The notes beneath the pieces were generated by a model. The model saw only the letters and a program-made list of their open reading frames with translations, ran no database searches and had not been told where the DNA came from. This document shows, piece by piece, positions 26,019 through 33,555 of a DNA stretch of 43,965 bases (position 1 is its first letter; each line of letters starts with the position of its first letter). The position numbers and the translations under genes were made by a program. The DNA is from Actinomycetota bacterium (lineage in GTDB: Bacteria > Actinomycetota > Actinomycetes > Nanopelagicales > Nanopelagicaceae), in contig WLNU01000002.1 in assembly GCA_009699645.1 (NCBI GenBank), positions 1 through 43,965 of the forward strand, read 5' to 3'.

Positions 26019-26936
26019 TCACTGTGATGTATAACGATCGAGTATCGACTGCGCCGCCCGTTGGATTTCAGAGCGAATATCCCCCGGAGCAACGAGTTCA
26101 GCCCCGCCCGAGGATGCCAGGATGGAGCGCCTAATCCACTCACGTGAATAAGAACTGGTCTCTATTGCAGCTCCCAGAGCATCTGGCTCGAGAGCAAATC
26201 TCTCCATTACCTCACGTTCTCTGGAGTGCGCAAGAATCGTGTATTCAATTTTGCGATTATTGTGCAATACCTCAGTTGGTATTTCTTCTACGGTAGTCAG
26301 TACCACCGATTGGATACGGTCAACTCTAAAACTTCGACGTGCTCGAGCGCTTTGGCAGGCCGCCCATAAGTATTCAAATCCATTATCATCTCGCAACTCT
26401 ATGGGGGTAACAACCCTGGTCGATAAAATATCGGAATACGAGGAATGATAAACAATCTCTAGTGCGGACTTAGTCTGGAGTGCACTTTGAATAGTGGCTC
26501 GTAATGATCCTGGTGTTACAGGTATCGCACTTAACTTGGCTGGAACTGAACTACGCGCTGAAAGGCGGGCTACTAAATCCAGAGCGATTTCTTTGAGATC
26601 TTTGCGATCATTGGGTAAGGATTCAATAACTAAATCAAGTCCCAGTAAGAGCGCGATCGACTCTTCGTCACTGAGAGTTCGAGGATGAGCAAGAGTTTCG
26701 GCGTTATGTATCGTTACAAAACCAGACTCAAAGGAGAGCTCCATCAGCTCTAACGGTGTGTAGCCCGGAAGACCACACATCCAGAGGGTTGTTAAATCTG
26801 CAACCATCTGGTTTTGACTCACATCGAACTCTTTGGCCAGAGTGAGAAGCTCTATCCCTTGATGTGAGGCTAAGTAGGGCACAAGATCTAATAGCCTGGC
26901 TGTACGTCCCAGCGGGGTCTGCGTCGCCTTAGGCAT
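26019..26936 (-). CDS. pafC: WYL-domain transcriptional regulator PafC
   Basis: PafC pairs with PafB to activate the RecA-independent DNA-damage response in actinobacteria. The protein has an N-terminal winged helix (TARLLDLVPYLASHQGIELLTLAKEF, read in two parts), a middle helical region and a WYL domain: LEIVYHSSYSDILSTRVVTP, FEYLWAACQSARARRSFRVD. The start is placed at ATG 26936; an in-frame TTG at 26948 would add four residues and increase overlap with pafB. It starts within the last bases of pafB (8-base overlap), so the pair is co-translated. Role is taken from the family and synteny. Confidence 0.92.
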   Translation of the reverse strand: MPKATQTPLGRTARLLDLVPYLASHQGIELLTLAKEFDVSQNQMVADLTTLWMCGLPGYTPLELMELSFESGFVTIHNAETLAHPRTLSDEESIALLLGLDLVIESLPNDRKDLKEIALDLVARLSARSSVPAKLSAIPVTPGSLRATIQSALQTKSALEIVYHSSYSDILSTRVVTPIELRDDNGFEYLWAACQSARARRSFRVDRIQSVVLTTVEEIPTEVLHNNRKIEYTILAHSREREVMERFALEPDALGAAIETSSYSREWIRRSILASSGGAELVAPGDIRSEIQRAAQSILDRYTSQ

Positions 26937-27870
26937 GCAAGCGAACAATCTCGTGGAGTTTGGTTATAACATCTTTGCGAAGTTCGATGGGTGCTTTAAC
27001 TACAACATCTTCACCATGCCAAAGAACTAGGTCAATGAGGGTTTGTGAATCGAAATATTCGACTGTGATCTGATCCCACTCCCCCATATCAACAATCGAT
27101 AAGGCAGTATTGCGGAGCAGCTGCGCCTTGCCTTTGCGGATATCAATAGTGGCGACTGTGGCACTTTGCAGATTGGATAAAGATTCAAAGACATCGAAGC
27201 CCTCCGGAATCTGATAGCCGCCTGAGACTGGCATAGAGGTTATTTCGCCATCGATGCGATCTAACCTAAAGGTACGAACCTGCGATTTCTCCGTATCGTT
27301 GCCCGCAACATACCAATGAGAGTTTTTCGTTGCAATTGCAAAAGGTTCGATGATTCGAGATTGTCGCTCAAGGCTTGCTCCGAGATAAGTAAATGAAATT
27401 CGTTGTCGTTTTGAAATCGCTGTGGTAATCACTACGAAATCCCTGTGAGCAGCGTTTAATCGAGGCGTGATCGCAGGCACCCCATCGAGATCGGATTCGA
27501 CACCTATTGATCGTAATTTTGTGAGAGCACTATGTGCAGCATCATCTAATGCTGCACCTCGCCAAGCCTGGGCTGCGAGTGAGAGTAGAGCGATTTGAAC
27601 TCCAGTAATCTCTCCAAGATCTAAGGAATACCTCTCTGGTTTAATTCGATATCCGGCCTCATCCTCAAATACTGGATCAAAGCTTCCCACTTCAATGACA
27701 ACTCCAAGATTTCGCAAATCATCTTTATCGCGCTCAAACATACGTTCTTTTGTCTCGGCACTACCTTCATAACCATCTACAGATCTGAAGATTTCACTTT
27801 TGGTTAAATATCTCTTTGTTGCAAGTAGTGCGATAGTCAGATTAATTAAACGCTCAATCTTCCGAGACAC
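26929..27870 (-). CDS. pafB: WYL-domain transcriptional regulator PafB
   Basis: PafB is the partner of PafC; the heteromer binds promoters of DNA repair genes and is thought to sense a damage-related ligand with its WYL domains. From GTG 27870 the protein has 313 residues. The N-terminal helix-turn-helix is KIERLINLTIALLATKRYL and KDDLRNLGVVIEVG; the WYL part is RISFTYLGASLERQSRIIEP, SHWYVAGNDTEKS, VRTFRLDRIDGE. The GTG has AAAGGTG about 7 nt upstream; the frame extends to TTG 27906 inside trmI. It overlaps the trmI end by 17 bases. In proteasome-bearing relatives this junction holds the mpa/dop/pup/prcBA/pafA block. Confidence 0.92.
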   Translation of the reverse strand: MSRKIERLINLTIALLATKRYLTKSEIFRSVDGYEGSAETKERMFERDKDDLRNLGVVIEVGSFDPVFEDEAGYRIKPERYSLDLGEITGVQIALLSLAAQAWRGAALDDAAHSALTKLRSIGVESDLDGVPAITPRLNAAHRDFVVITTAISKRQRISFTYLGASLERQSRIIEPFAIATKNSHWYVAGNDTEKSQVRTFRLDRIDGEITSMPVSGGYQIPEGFDVFESLSNLQSATVATIDIRKGKAQLLRNTALSIVDMGEWDQITVEYFDSQTLIDLVLWHGEDVVVKAPIELRKDVITKLHEIVRLHA

Positions 27871-28705
27871 CGTAGGCACCTTTAGCTGGTCTGCGACGTC
27901 TGGCAAGAACTTCGACTCCTTGTGCCATCTTTCTTGTTTGAATCAAAAAGCCCGTGTGACCTATCATGCGCTGCTGCGGACGCACAGCAAGACCTTCGTG
28001 ATGCCAGCCTCGCACAATCGTCTCTGAACTCTCTGGCTCAGTAAATCTGCCATCGGCTTTAATCGCCTCGGCCGTTACCGATAACTGCGTAGTTGTTGCC
28101 ACGTAGGCCATGAATACTCCGCCAGGTCGAAGTGCACGCGCTGCTAAATCGACACACTCCCACGGTGCGAGCATGTCCAAAATAACTCGGTCATAACTAT
28201 CAACTACATCTTGATCCTGTAAATCTCCAACGGTGAGGCGCCAGTTTGATGGTGAGCCAGCGAAGTAGCTCTCAACATTTGAGCGCGCATTCTCTGCAAA
28301 ATCTGCTCGACGCTCCACTGAATGAAGGCTTCCATCAGCACCACAGGCGCGAAGAAGTGAGATTGATAGCGCTCCACTTCCAACACCAGCCTCTAAAACT
28401 CGGGCCCCCGGATATATATCGGCTAAGCCAACGATCATCGCGGCATCTTTTGGATAGACGATCGTGGCCCCGCGAGGCATCGTTAAAACGAAGTCGGCTA
28501 AGAGAGGCTTAAATGCAGTGAATTTTAATCCCGCCGTGGTCATAACAACGGAGCCTTCAGGCATACCAATCAGCTCATCATGGGTAATCCAACCCTTGTG
28601 GGTATGCCACTCTTTTCCAGGCACGATTGTAAAACTGTATAACTTACCTTTGGGGTCGGTTAATTGAATCCGATCACCGGCTGCGAAGTACCCTAAATTC
28701 GACAC
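27854..28705 (-). CDS. trmI: tRNA (adenine-58-N1)-methyltransferase TrmI
   Basis: TrmI methylates A58 in the T-loop of tRNAs using S-adenosylmethionine. The 283-residue protein has the N-terminal beta-rich domain (GYFAAGDRIQLTDPKGK, FTIVPGKEWHTHKGWITHDE) and a Rossmann methyltransferase domain with VYPKDAAMIVGLADI, VLEAGVGSGALSISLLRA and LHSVERRADFAENAR, then YDRVILDMLAPWECVDLAAR. It starts with GTG 6 nt after a TAAGAT hexamer (minus strand). It heads the run trmI-pafB-pafC-tatA-tatC. The divergent neighbour is an Fe-S nuclease, as for Rv2118c/Rv2119. Confidence 0.94.
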   Translation of the reverse strand: MSNLGYFAAGDRIQLTDPKGKLYSFTIVPGKEWHTHKGWITHDELIGMPEGSVVMTTAGLKFTAFKPLLADFVLTMPRGATIVYPKDAAMIVGLADIYPGARVLEAGVGSGALSISLLRACGADGSLHSVERRADFAENARSNVESYFAGSPSNWRLTVGDLQDQDVVDSYDRVILDMLAPWECVDLAARALRPGGVFMAYVATTTQLSVTAEAIKADGRFTEPESSETIVRGWHHEGLAVRPQQRMIGHTGFLIQTRKMAQGVEVLARRRRPAKGAYGVSED

Positions 28706-28711
28706 GAGAGT

Positions 28712-28717
28712 ATCTTA
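28712..28717 (-). promoter_or_regulatory. Predicted -10 element of trmI (leaderless)
   Basis: TAAGAT on the minus strand, then ACTCTC, then the GTG start of trmI: 6-nt spacing with no ribosome binding site. It is paired divergently with the nuclease promoter 27 bases away. Confidence 0.5.
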
Positions 28718-28743
28718 GGTGAAAAAAATCGACGAAGTACGGG

Positions 28744-28749
28744 TATCTT
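28744..28749 (+). promoter_or_regulatory. Predicted -10 element of the RecB-like nuclease (leaderless)
   Basis: TATCTT ends 7 nt before GTG 28757. This hexamer decides between three nearby possible starts (TTG 28748, GTG 28757, ATG 28763) because the TTG start overlaps the hexamer itself. Confidence 0.45.
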
Positions 28750-28756
28750 GCAACAC

Positions 28757-29521
28757 GTGAATATGGATTCCCGTCTAAGGCTCTCACCTAGCAGTGTCAA
28801 TGACTACACCAATTGCCCACAACTCTATAAATACCGTTCAATAGATCGACTCCCGCAACCGCCGAGTCTAGATGCTGAGCGAGGAACACTTGTGCATACT
28901 GTTTTGCACGATCTCTTTGAAAGTATGCCAAGTGATCGCACGCCTCAAACCGCTATAGATCTACTCCCATCTCGTTGGCGGGCACAGGTTGAGGCAAAAC
29001 CTGAGTTATCCGAAATGGTCACAAATGAGAAAGAGTGGCTGGATCGCGCATCCGCGCTACTTACAACGTATTTTACACTCGAACAACCCTCAAGTTTTGA
29101 GGCGACCCATCGAGAGATGCATTTAGAGAATGATTTTGAAGAAAATGTCTATCTCCATGGATATGTCGATCGCTTAGATATTGCCCCTACAGGTGAGGTT
29201 CGAATCGTTGACTACAAAACGGGAAGGGCGCCAAAATCAGGTTGGGAGGATAAGGCTCTCTTTCAACTGCGTGTGTACGCACTCTTATACTGGAAATCAA
29301 GTGGTGTACTCCCCCGTTTGCTGCAGTTAATCTACTTGGGCGATGGCAAGTTAATTAAAAGTAATCCGACAATGTCCGATATCGAATCAGCTGAAAAATC
29401 TTTACATCGCACAGCCAAAGATATATTTATTTCAATTGAGAAAGATTACTGGCCACCAAAACCCAGCAAGTTGTGTGATTGGTGTTTCTTCAAACCAATC
29501 TGTCCCGCTCACCTACGTTAA
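28757..29521 (+). CDS. RecB/Cas4-type PD-(D/E)XK nuclease with Fe-S cluster ligands
   Basis: This 254-residue protein resembles the RecB/Cas4/AddB exonuclease family. The N-terminus reads LSPSSVNDYTNCPQLYKYR with Cys20. The nuclease core has GTLVHTVLHDLFE (His motif), YVDRLDIAPTGEVRIVDYKTG (D-x-D-Y-K motif) and FQLRVYALLY. The C-terminus has LCDWCFFKPICPAHL, giving Cys240, Cys243 and Cys249. One Cys early plus C-x2-C-x5-C late is the [4Fe-4S] arrangement of Cas4 and AddB. Rv2119 holds the same position next to trmI. It is not a CRISPR component here; no array or cas genes are present. Its stop shares a TTAA with the HAD gene. Confidence 0.88.
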   Translation: MNMDSRLRLSPSSVNDYTNCPQLYKYRSIDRLPQPPSLDAERGTLVHTVLHDLFESMPSDRTPQTAIDLLPSRWRAQVEAKPELSEMVTNEKEWLDRASALLTTYFTLEQPSSFEATHREMHLENDFEENVYLHGYVDRLDIAPTGEVRIVDYKTGRAPKSGWEDKALFQLRVYALLYWKSSGVLPRLLQLIYLGDGKLIKSNPTMSDIESAEKSLHRTAKDIFISIEKDYWPPKPSKLCDWCFFKPICPAHLR

Positions 29522-30204
29522 ATCGCGGTTGAAAAATCTACGAATAGCTCCTGTAACTTAGCAAAAGAGAGTTGTTCCAAGCTCTTGATGCTGCGAACTC
29601 GCGCACTTTCAAGGACGGTTACGAGATGTGGAACTGCTATAAGCCAAGCGCCACTGGCTTGGGCCGCTGCTACACCAGTCAGCGAATCCTCGAAGACCAA
29701 TGAGTGCGATATCTCTGCGCCAGATTTTCTTGCCGCCAGTAGATATGCATCTGGATGAGGCTTTGTATTGACAACATCATCGGCACTTATCGAGAAAGGA
29801 AATGGACTTCCTCCCAAGTTATCTAAGACTGCATCAACGATATTGCGCGGACTAGCTGAAACTAATCCAGTAGCTATTCCCTTAGCCTGGAGTTCACGAA
29901 CAAGTTCGATGGCCCCGGGCATCAGCGGAGTTTTTCCCCGCAGTTTTGCACATTGGAGGTCGATAAGTTTTTGGGTGAAATAGGCAGGTGATTCAAAACC
30001 CTGACATCTGGCAGACATATATTCACCAACGCGCGAGAGTGGGCCACCTAGACATGCAACTTGATCTTGGGCCTGCCATTGGTATCCATAGCCGGCCGTG
30101 ATCTCTGATTCAGATTCAAGCCACAATGGCTCAGAGTCGACCATGAGGCCATCCATATCAAAGAAAATGGCGTCAAAAAAATCGCGCTTGTTTGAGTTCG
30201 TCAC
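29518..30204 (-). CDS. HAD-superfamily hydrolase (beta-phosphoglucomutase-like)
   Basis: This HAD-family phosphatase or phosphomutase has 228 residues from GTG 30204. The nucleophile motif is FDMDGLMVDSEPLW, motif II is GLVSASPRN, the Lys is in NTKPHPDAYLLAA and the acidic motif is LVFEDSLTGVAAAQASG. A helical cap lies between about 20 and 95, placing it in the beta-PGM/phosphatase-like subgroup IA. The frame continues to ATG 30246, but a TACCCT hexamer ending 7 nt before GTG 30204 and the normal N-terminus favour the GTG. The substrate cannot be inferred. Confidence 0.88.
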   Translation of the reverse strand: MTNSNKRDFFDAIFFDMDGLMVDSEPLWLESESEITAGYGYQWQAQDQVACLGGPLSRVGEYMSARCQGFESPAYFTQKLIDLQCAKLRGKTPLMPGAIELVRELQAKGIATGLVSASPRNIVDAVLDNLGGSPFPFSISADDVVNTKPHPDAYLLAARKSGAEISHSLVFEDSLTGVAAAQASGAWLIAVPHLVTVLESARVRSIKSLEQLSFAKLQELFVDFSTAI

Positions 30205-30211
30205 TTGCAGG

Positions 30212-30217
30212 AGGGTA
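30212..30217 (-). promoter_or_regulatory. Predicted -10 element of the HAD hydrolase (leaderless)
   Basis: TACCCT on the minus strand, followed by CCTGCAA and the GTG start at 30204. It lies only 3 bases from the opposed TAAGGT of the PAC2 gene, so the two promoters should compete for polymerase. Confidence 0.4.
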
Positions 30218-30220
30218 CCG

Positions 30221-30226
30221 TAAGGT
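30221..30226 (+). promoter_or_regulatory. Predicted -10 element of the PAC2 gene (leaderless)
   Basis: TAAGGT ends 8 nt before GTG 30235. The nearby AGGAGGG (30209-30215) is not at a useful distance from any in-frame start codon. Confidence 0.35.
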
Positions 30227-30234
30227 TTGTTGAT

Positions 30235-31098
30235 GTGGAGATACATCAGATTCCGGCATTACGAAACCCAGTGATGGTGGTGGCCTTTTCAGGTTGGAAC
30301 GATGCTGGAGAGGCCGCGACAGGCGCCCTCGATCATTTGATTGCAGCATGGCGCGATGATTCAAGTGAGATTATTCCGCAGTTGATCGCAGATGTAGATC
30401 CTGAAGATTTCTATGATTTTCAAGTTAACCGCCCACAAGTATTCACAGATGAGAGTGATTCTCGAAAAATTACCTGGCCAACAACTGAAGTTTACGGTCT
30501 TGTACTTCCACATCTTGATCACGATCTCGTGATTGTCAAGGGTGTTGAGCCATCTATGCGATGGAAGAGTTTCACGCGTGAGCTTTTAGATTTAGCCGAT
30601 GATTGTGAAGTTTCAATGATTCTCACAATGGGTTCGCTACTGGCCGATATCCCACACAGCAGACCGATCACAGTGAACATAACTGCTGCTAATCCAAAGC
30701 TTGCCTCGCGCTTAGATGTGGAGATATCAACTTACGAAGGTTCAACTGGAATCCTTGGCGTCATTCATGATGGATGTCAGCGTCGCGGCATTGATGCCGT
30801 CTCATTATGGGCCCCAGTACCCCATTACGCCTCAAATGCTCCATCACCCAAAGCATCGCTGGCCTTAATTCATGCCCTCGAAGATTTCCTTACTATCTCA
30901 ATACCCCAAGATGAACTTGCGCTGGCATCAGATGCCTGGGAGGTCGAGATAAATGCCTTGGCTAAAGATGATAACGATGTTGCAGAATATATTAAAAATT
31001 TAGAAGAGAGTAAAGATGCCGCTGATATCCCTGAGATATCTGGTGACATGATTGCAAAAGAGTTTGAGCGTTATCTACGTCGACGTTCTCAAGATTAA
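30235..31098 (+). CDS. PAC2-family protein
   Basis: The protein belongs to the PAC2 family, named after a proteasome-assembly chaperone; bacterial members are widespread in actinobacteria and lack an established function. The 287-residue form begins at GTG 30235 (MEIHQIPALRNPVMVVAFSG), with the family block FSGWNDAGEAATGALDHLI, FYDFQVNRPQV, HDLVIVKGVEPSMRWKSF and LTMGSLLADIPHSRPI, GILGVIHDGCQRRGIDAVSL and WAPVPHYASNAPSPKASLAL. A TTG at 30205 is an alternative start adding ten residues. It converges on mshC with a shared TTAA stop. Rv2125 sits in the comparable place near mshC. Confidence 0.88.
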   Translation: MEIHQIPALRNPVMVVAFSGWNDAGEAATGALDHLIAAWRDDSSEIIPQLIADVDPEDFYDFQVNRPQVFTDESDSRKITWPTTEVYGLVLPHLDHDLVIVKGVEPSMRWKSFTRELLDLADDCEVSMILTMGSLLADIPHSRPITVNITAANPKLASRLDVEISTYEGSTGILGVIHDGCQRRGIDAVSLWAPVPHYASNAPSPKASLALIHALEDFLTISIPQDELALASDAWEVEINALAKDDNDVAEYIKNLEESKDAADIPEISGDMIAKEFERYLRRRSQD

Positions 31099-32336
31099 AT
31101 CGCAAAACCCAACAGCGCATCTAAGCTAGCTCGAACTGCTGTTGCATCTCCCCCGATTGCGCCTTGCAATGTTTTTTCAACCCATTCTTCAATAGCAGCA
31201 ATCACCGCAGGAGTATTTAAATCATCGGCTAAGCCCGCAATAATCATCTGCATCAGGCCAGTACTCTCATAAACCGTTTTCATTGCTAAGGCTTTTCGTA
31301 GGCGCACTAACGATGATTGTGCCCGTTCTAATACTTCCGCACTCCACATTTGATCATTTCGGTAATGATGTGACATCAAGGAATATCGAATTGCCATGGG
31401 ATCAACACCACTGGCAAGCAAGGTAGAAACAAGAACAAGATTACCCTTGCTCTTACTCATTTTTTCACCATCTAAACCGATCATCCCTGCATGTACATAG
31501 TTAGCCGCTAACTCTTTTCCTGTCAGGATTCGCGCCTGAGATCTACACATCTCATGGTGAGGAAAGATCAAATCGCTTCCACCGCCTTGAATATCGATGA
31601 GATGATCTTCACGGTCATCTGGATGAAGGTATTCAAGTGCGATGGCAGTACATTCAATATGCCAACCAGGTCGCCCAACCCCAAAGGATGAAGGCCATCC
31701 TGGTTCACCTTCTCGCTGCGACATCCAGACTAAACAGTCGAGTGAATGAATCTTGCCTGCCAATGTTGGATCTCCTCCGCGCTCGGAGAAAATCCTCTCC
31801 ATCTCTGATTGACTCAGTTGAGAAAGTGCACCAAAATCTGATTCGACAGAGTTAGAGAAGTAATAATCACTCCCAATTGGATATATAGAACCTAGTGCAT
31901 CTAACTCCTCTACCGCCTTAACAACTAGGGGTATCGCCTCAACTGCTCCGATGTAATGCGTAGGGGGAATAACTCGAAGTTTTAGCATGTCATTGGTAAA
32001 AAGTGTGATCTGTGAGTGTGCCAAATCGGCCCAATCAATACCATCACGCTTTGCACGCTCAAGAAGTGGATCATCTATATCGGTAATATTCTGAACATAG
32101 TTGACCTCTGAACCCTGTGCACGCAAATATCGATTGATTAAATCAAATGTCAGATATGTTGCCGCATGACCCAGGTGCGTAGCGTCATATGGTGTTATTC
32201 CACAGACATACATTCGGTAACTGGGTTTTGTAGGTATTAACTCTTTAATGCCCGAGCGTGAGTTTGTTAGGTAAAGTGGCATTACGTCCACATCTCTACC
32301 TAAGGTAGGAATGACGACCGTATCCCAGGATTTCAC
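31095..32336 (-). CDS. mshC: L-cysteine:1D-myo-inositol 2-amino-2-deoxy-alpha-D-glucopyranoside ligase
   Basis: MshC joins cysteine to GlcN-inositol with ATP, the third step of mycothiol synthesis. It is a shortened cysteinyl-tRNA-synthetase relative of 413 residues: CGITPYDATHLGHAATYLTF (HLGH motif and first zinc Cys), NITDIDDPLLERA, PGWHIECTAIALEYL, FPHHEMCRSQA and GEKMSKSKGNLV (KMSKS). The usual anticodon-binding C-terminus of CysRS is missing, and the neighbours match the mshC locus of other actinobacteria, which supports MshC over CysRS. GTG start lies 6 nt after TAGGAT. Its presence predicts mycothiol as the cellular thiol. Confidence 0.93.
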   Translation of the reverse strand: MKSWDTVVIPTLGRDVDVMPLYLTNSRSGIKELIPTKPSYRMYVCGITPYDATHLGHAATYLTFDLINRYLRAQGSEVNYVQNITDIDDPLLERAKRDGIDWADLAHSQITLFTNDMLKLRVIPPTHYIGAVEAIPLVVKAVEELDALGSIYPIGSDYYFSNSVESDFGALSQLSQSEMERIFSERGGDPTLAGKIHSLDCLVWMSQREGEPGWPSSFGVGRPGWHIECTAIALEYLHPDDREDHLIDIQGGGSDLIFPHHEMCRSQARILTGKELAANYVHAGMIGLDGEKMSKSKGNLVLVSTLLASGVDPMAIRYSLMSHHYRNDQMWSAEVLERAQSSLVRLRKALAMKTVYESTGLMQMIIAGLADDLNTPAVIAAIEEWVEKTLQGAIGGDATAVRASLDALLGFAI

Positions 32337-32342
32337 CCTCTT

Positions 32343-32348
32343 ATCCTA
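32343..32348 (-). promoter_or_regulatory. Predicted -10 element of mshC (leaderless)
   Basis: TAGGAT on the minus strand, then AAGAGG, then GTG at 32336. It lies in the 24-base gap after the SCO1664-type gene, so mshC may have its own promoter besides read-through. Confidence 0.45.
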
Positions 32349-32360
32349 GTTATCACTGGG

Positions 32361-33065
32361 CTAAAAGGTCGGCCATGGCACTGCTGGCCAATCCGGATTA
32401 GGTGTTGGCATTGCACCTATAGATATCAATGAATCTATGCGCAGAGAAAGGGCGCTTAACTCGCTCGCAGTCAAATAAGGAGAGAGATCAATCTCTTTGT
32501 TAATTGACTCCTTAGCTTTTTGTAGGATATCGATTTCACTGTGTGTCAGTGGATCCCCGGCCCACTGCCAAAGTACAGTACGTAGTTTATTCTCGCTATG
32601 GAAAGTCACCCCATGATCGCAACCGAATAATTCTCCGGTGGGAGTTGGTAGAAGATGACCAATCTTTCTATCTGTGTTATTGATGATCGCATCAAATAAG
32701 GCCATTGATCGAAGCTTTGGGCTATCAGAGGAGAAGTATGAGCCCAGATCAATACTCTCATCGATATCAATCCACTCCTGTACCATTCCAGAGCCGTAAG
32801 GACCATCACGCAAAATCGTGAGTGGAACTAGATCAAAACCAAGTACGTTACTGAGCAGATACGCTGCATACTCCCGATAAGCCAGAGCTCCATCTGGGAA
32901 ATCCCAAAGAGGCCTTTCACCAGCGATCGGTTTGTAGATACAAGTCATTGATTGCTCTCCATGTGTGACAGTTGCATACAGCGTTGCATTTGAAGCATCG
33001 ACTAGTCTGCCCGTTACCTTTAACTCACCAGTGGAGAGAAGTTCAAACTTATCGTCTATAGCCAT
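32361..33065 (-). CDS. SCO1664-family protein (lipid/protein-kinase-like fold)
   Basis: This is a conserved actinobacterial protein of unknown function of the SCO1664 family. The 234 residues resemble a phosphatidylinositol-kinase/HipA-like fold: a lysine in CIYKPIAGERPLWDFPDG, then LAYREYAAYLLSNVLGF and MVQEWIDID, a catalytic-loop-like FDAIINNTDRKIGHLL and a metal-loop-like LFGCDHGVTFH. These suggest ATP-dependent phosphotransfer, but no substrate is known to me. It overlaps the DUF3090 gene by 17 bases and precedes mshC, the typical order of the actinobacterial trio phosphatase-DUF3090-SCO1664. Confidence 0.88.
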   Translation of the reverse strand: MAIDDKFELLSTGELKVTGRLVDASNATLYATVTHGEQSMTCIYKPIAGERPLWDFPDGALAYREYAAYLLSNVLGFDLVPLTILRDGPYGSGMVQEWIDIDESIDLGSYFSSDSPKLRSMALFDAIINNTDRKIGHLLPTPTGELFGCDHGVTFHSENKLRTVLWQWAGDPLTHSEIDILQKAKESINKEIDLSPYLTASELSALSLRIDSLISIGAMPTPNPDWPAVPWPTF

Positions 33066-33555
33066 TAGCCCTCGGACATAAGTGAGCCTGCGGATCTATC
33101 GGAAATCCACAGAAGGGACATGGCAAACGACCTGCACTTACGAGAGCATTGGAGCGTTTAACAAAAGCCCCGCACTGCGAAACATCGAGGGACACCTTGA
33201 GGGAGTTACCTGCCTGCCCATCAGGAGCAGCGATTTCAAAGAGTTCGATACTCATTCTAGATTGGCTCTCATCCCAGGCCATTGAAATCAAACCAACCTC
33301 AAACTCGGATTCAATAGGCGTTGTTAGTGGGGCATCATCTCGAGGTAGATCTCTTGTATTGAAGGGAATTCCATTTCTTCGCAGATCAACGAGCACGATC
33401 GCAAGACGCTCAGCCAATGCTGCTACCTGTGCTTTTTCCAGAGCGAGGGTTACTAACCGTGTCCCATTTTGTGCCTGGATAAAAAAAGCCCGCTCTCCTG
33501 GCCCTCCAACGGTGCCAGCAACAAATCGATCTATTGAGTCAAAGATAAAACTCAT
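33049..33555 (-). CDS. DUF3090 family protein
   Basis: A conserved actinobacterial protein of unknown function. The 168 residues begin with a beta-rich region typical of the family (IDRFVAGTVGGPGERAFFIQ, then LALEKAQVAALAERL). It ends in a small zinc-ribbon-like tail: LPCPFCGFPIDPQAH and LCPRANGYRR, with three cysteines and a histidine. The start overlaps the stop of the upstream phosphatase gene by 4 bases (ATGA) and its end overlaps the SCO1664-type gene, so the three are tightly coupled. The consistent linkage implies a shared task, possibly a phosphorylation/dephosphorylation cycle, but this is inference. Confidence 0.9.
   Translation of the reverse strand: MSFIFDSIDRFVAGTVGGPGERAFFIQAQNGTRLVTLALEKAQVAALAERLAIVLVDLRRNGIPFNTRDLPRDDAPLTTPIESEFEVGLISMAWDESQSRMSIELFEIAAPDGQAGNSLKVSLDVSQCGAFVKRSNALVSAGRLPCPFCGFPIDPQAHLCPRANGYRR

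Noticed and set aside
28757..29521. CRISPR-Cas association of the Cas4-like nuclease.
   Set aside because: No repeat-spacer array or other cas genes are present in the window; synteny with trmI points to a housekeeping nuclease.
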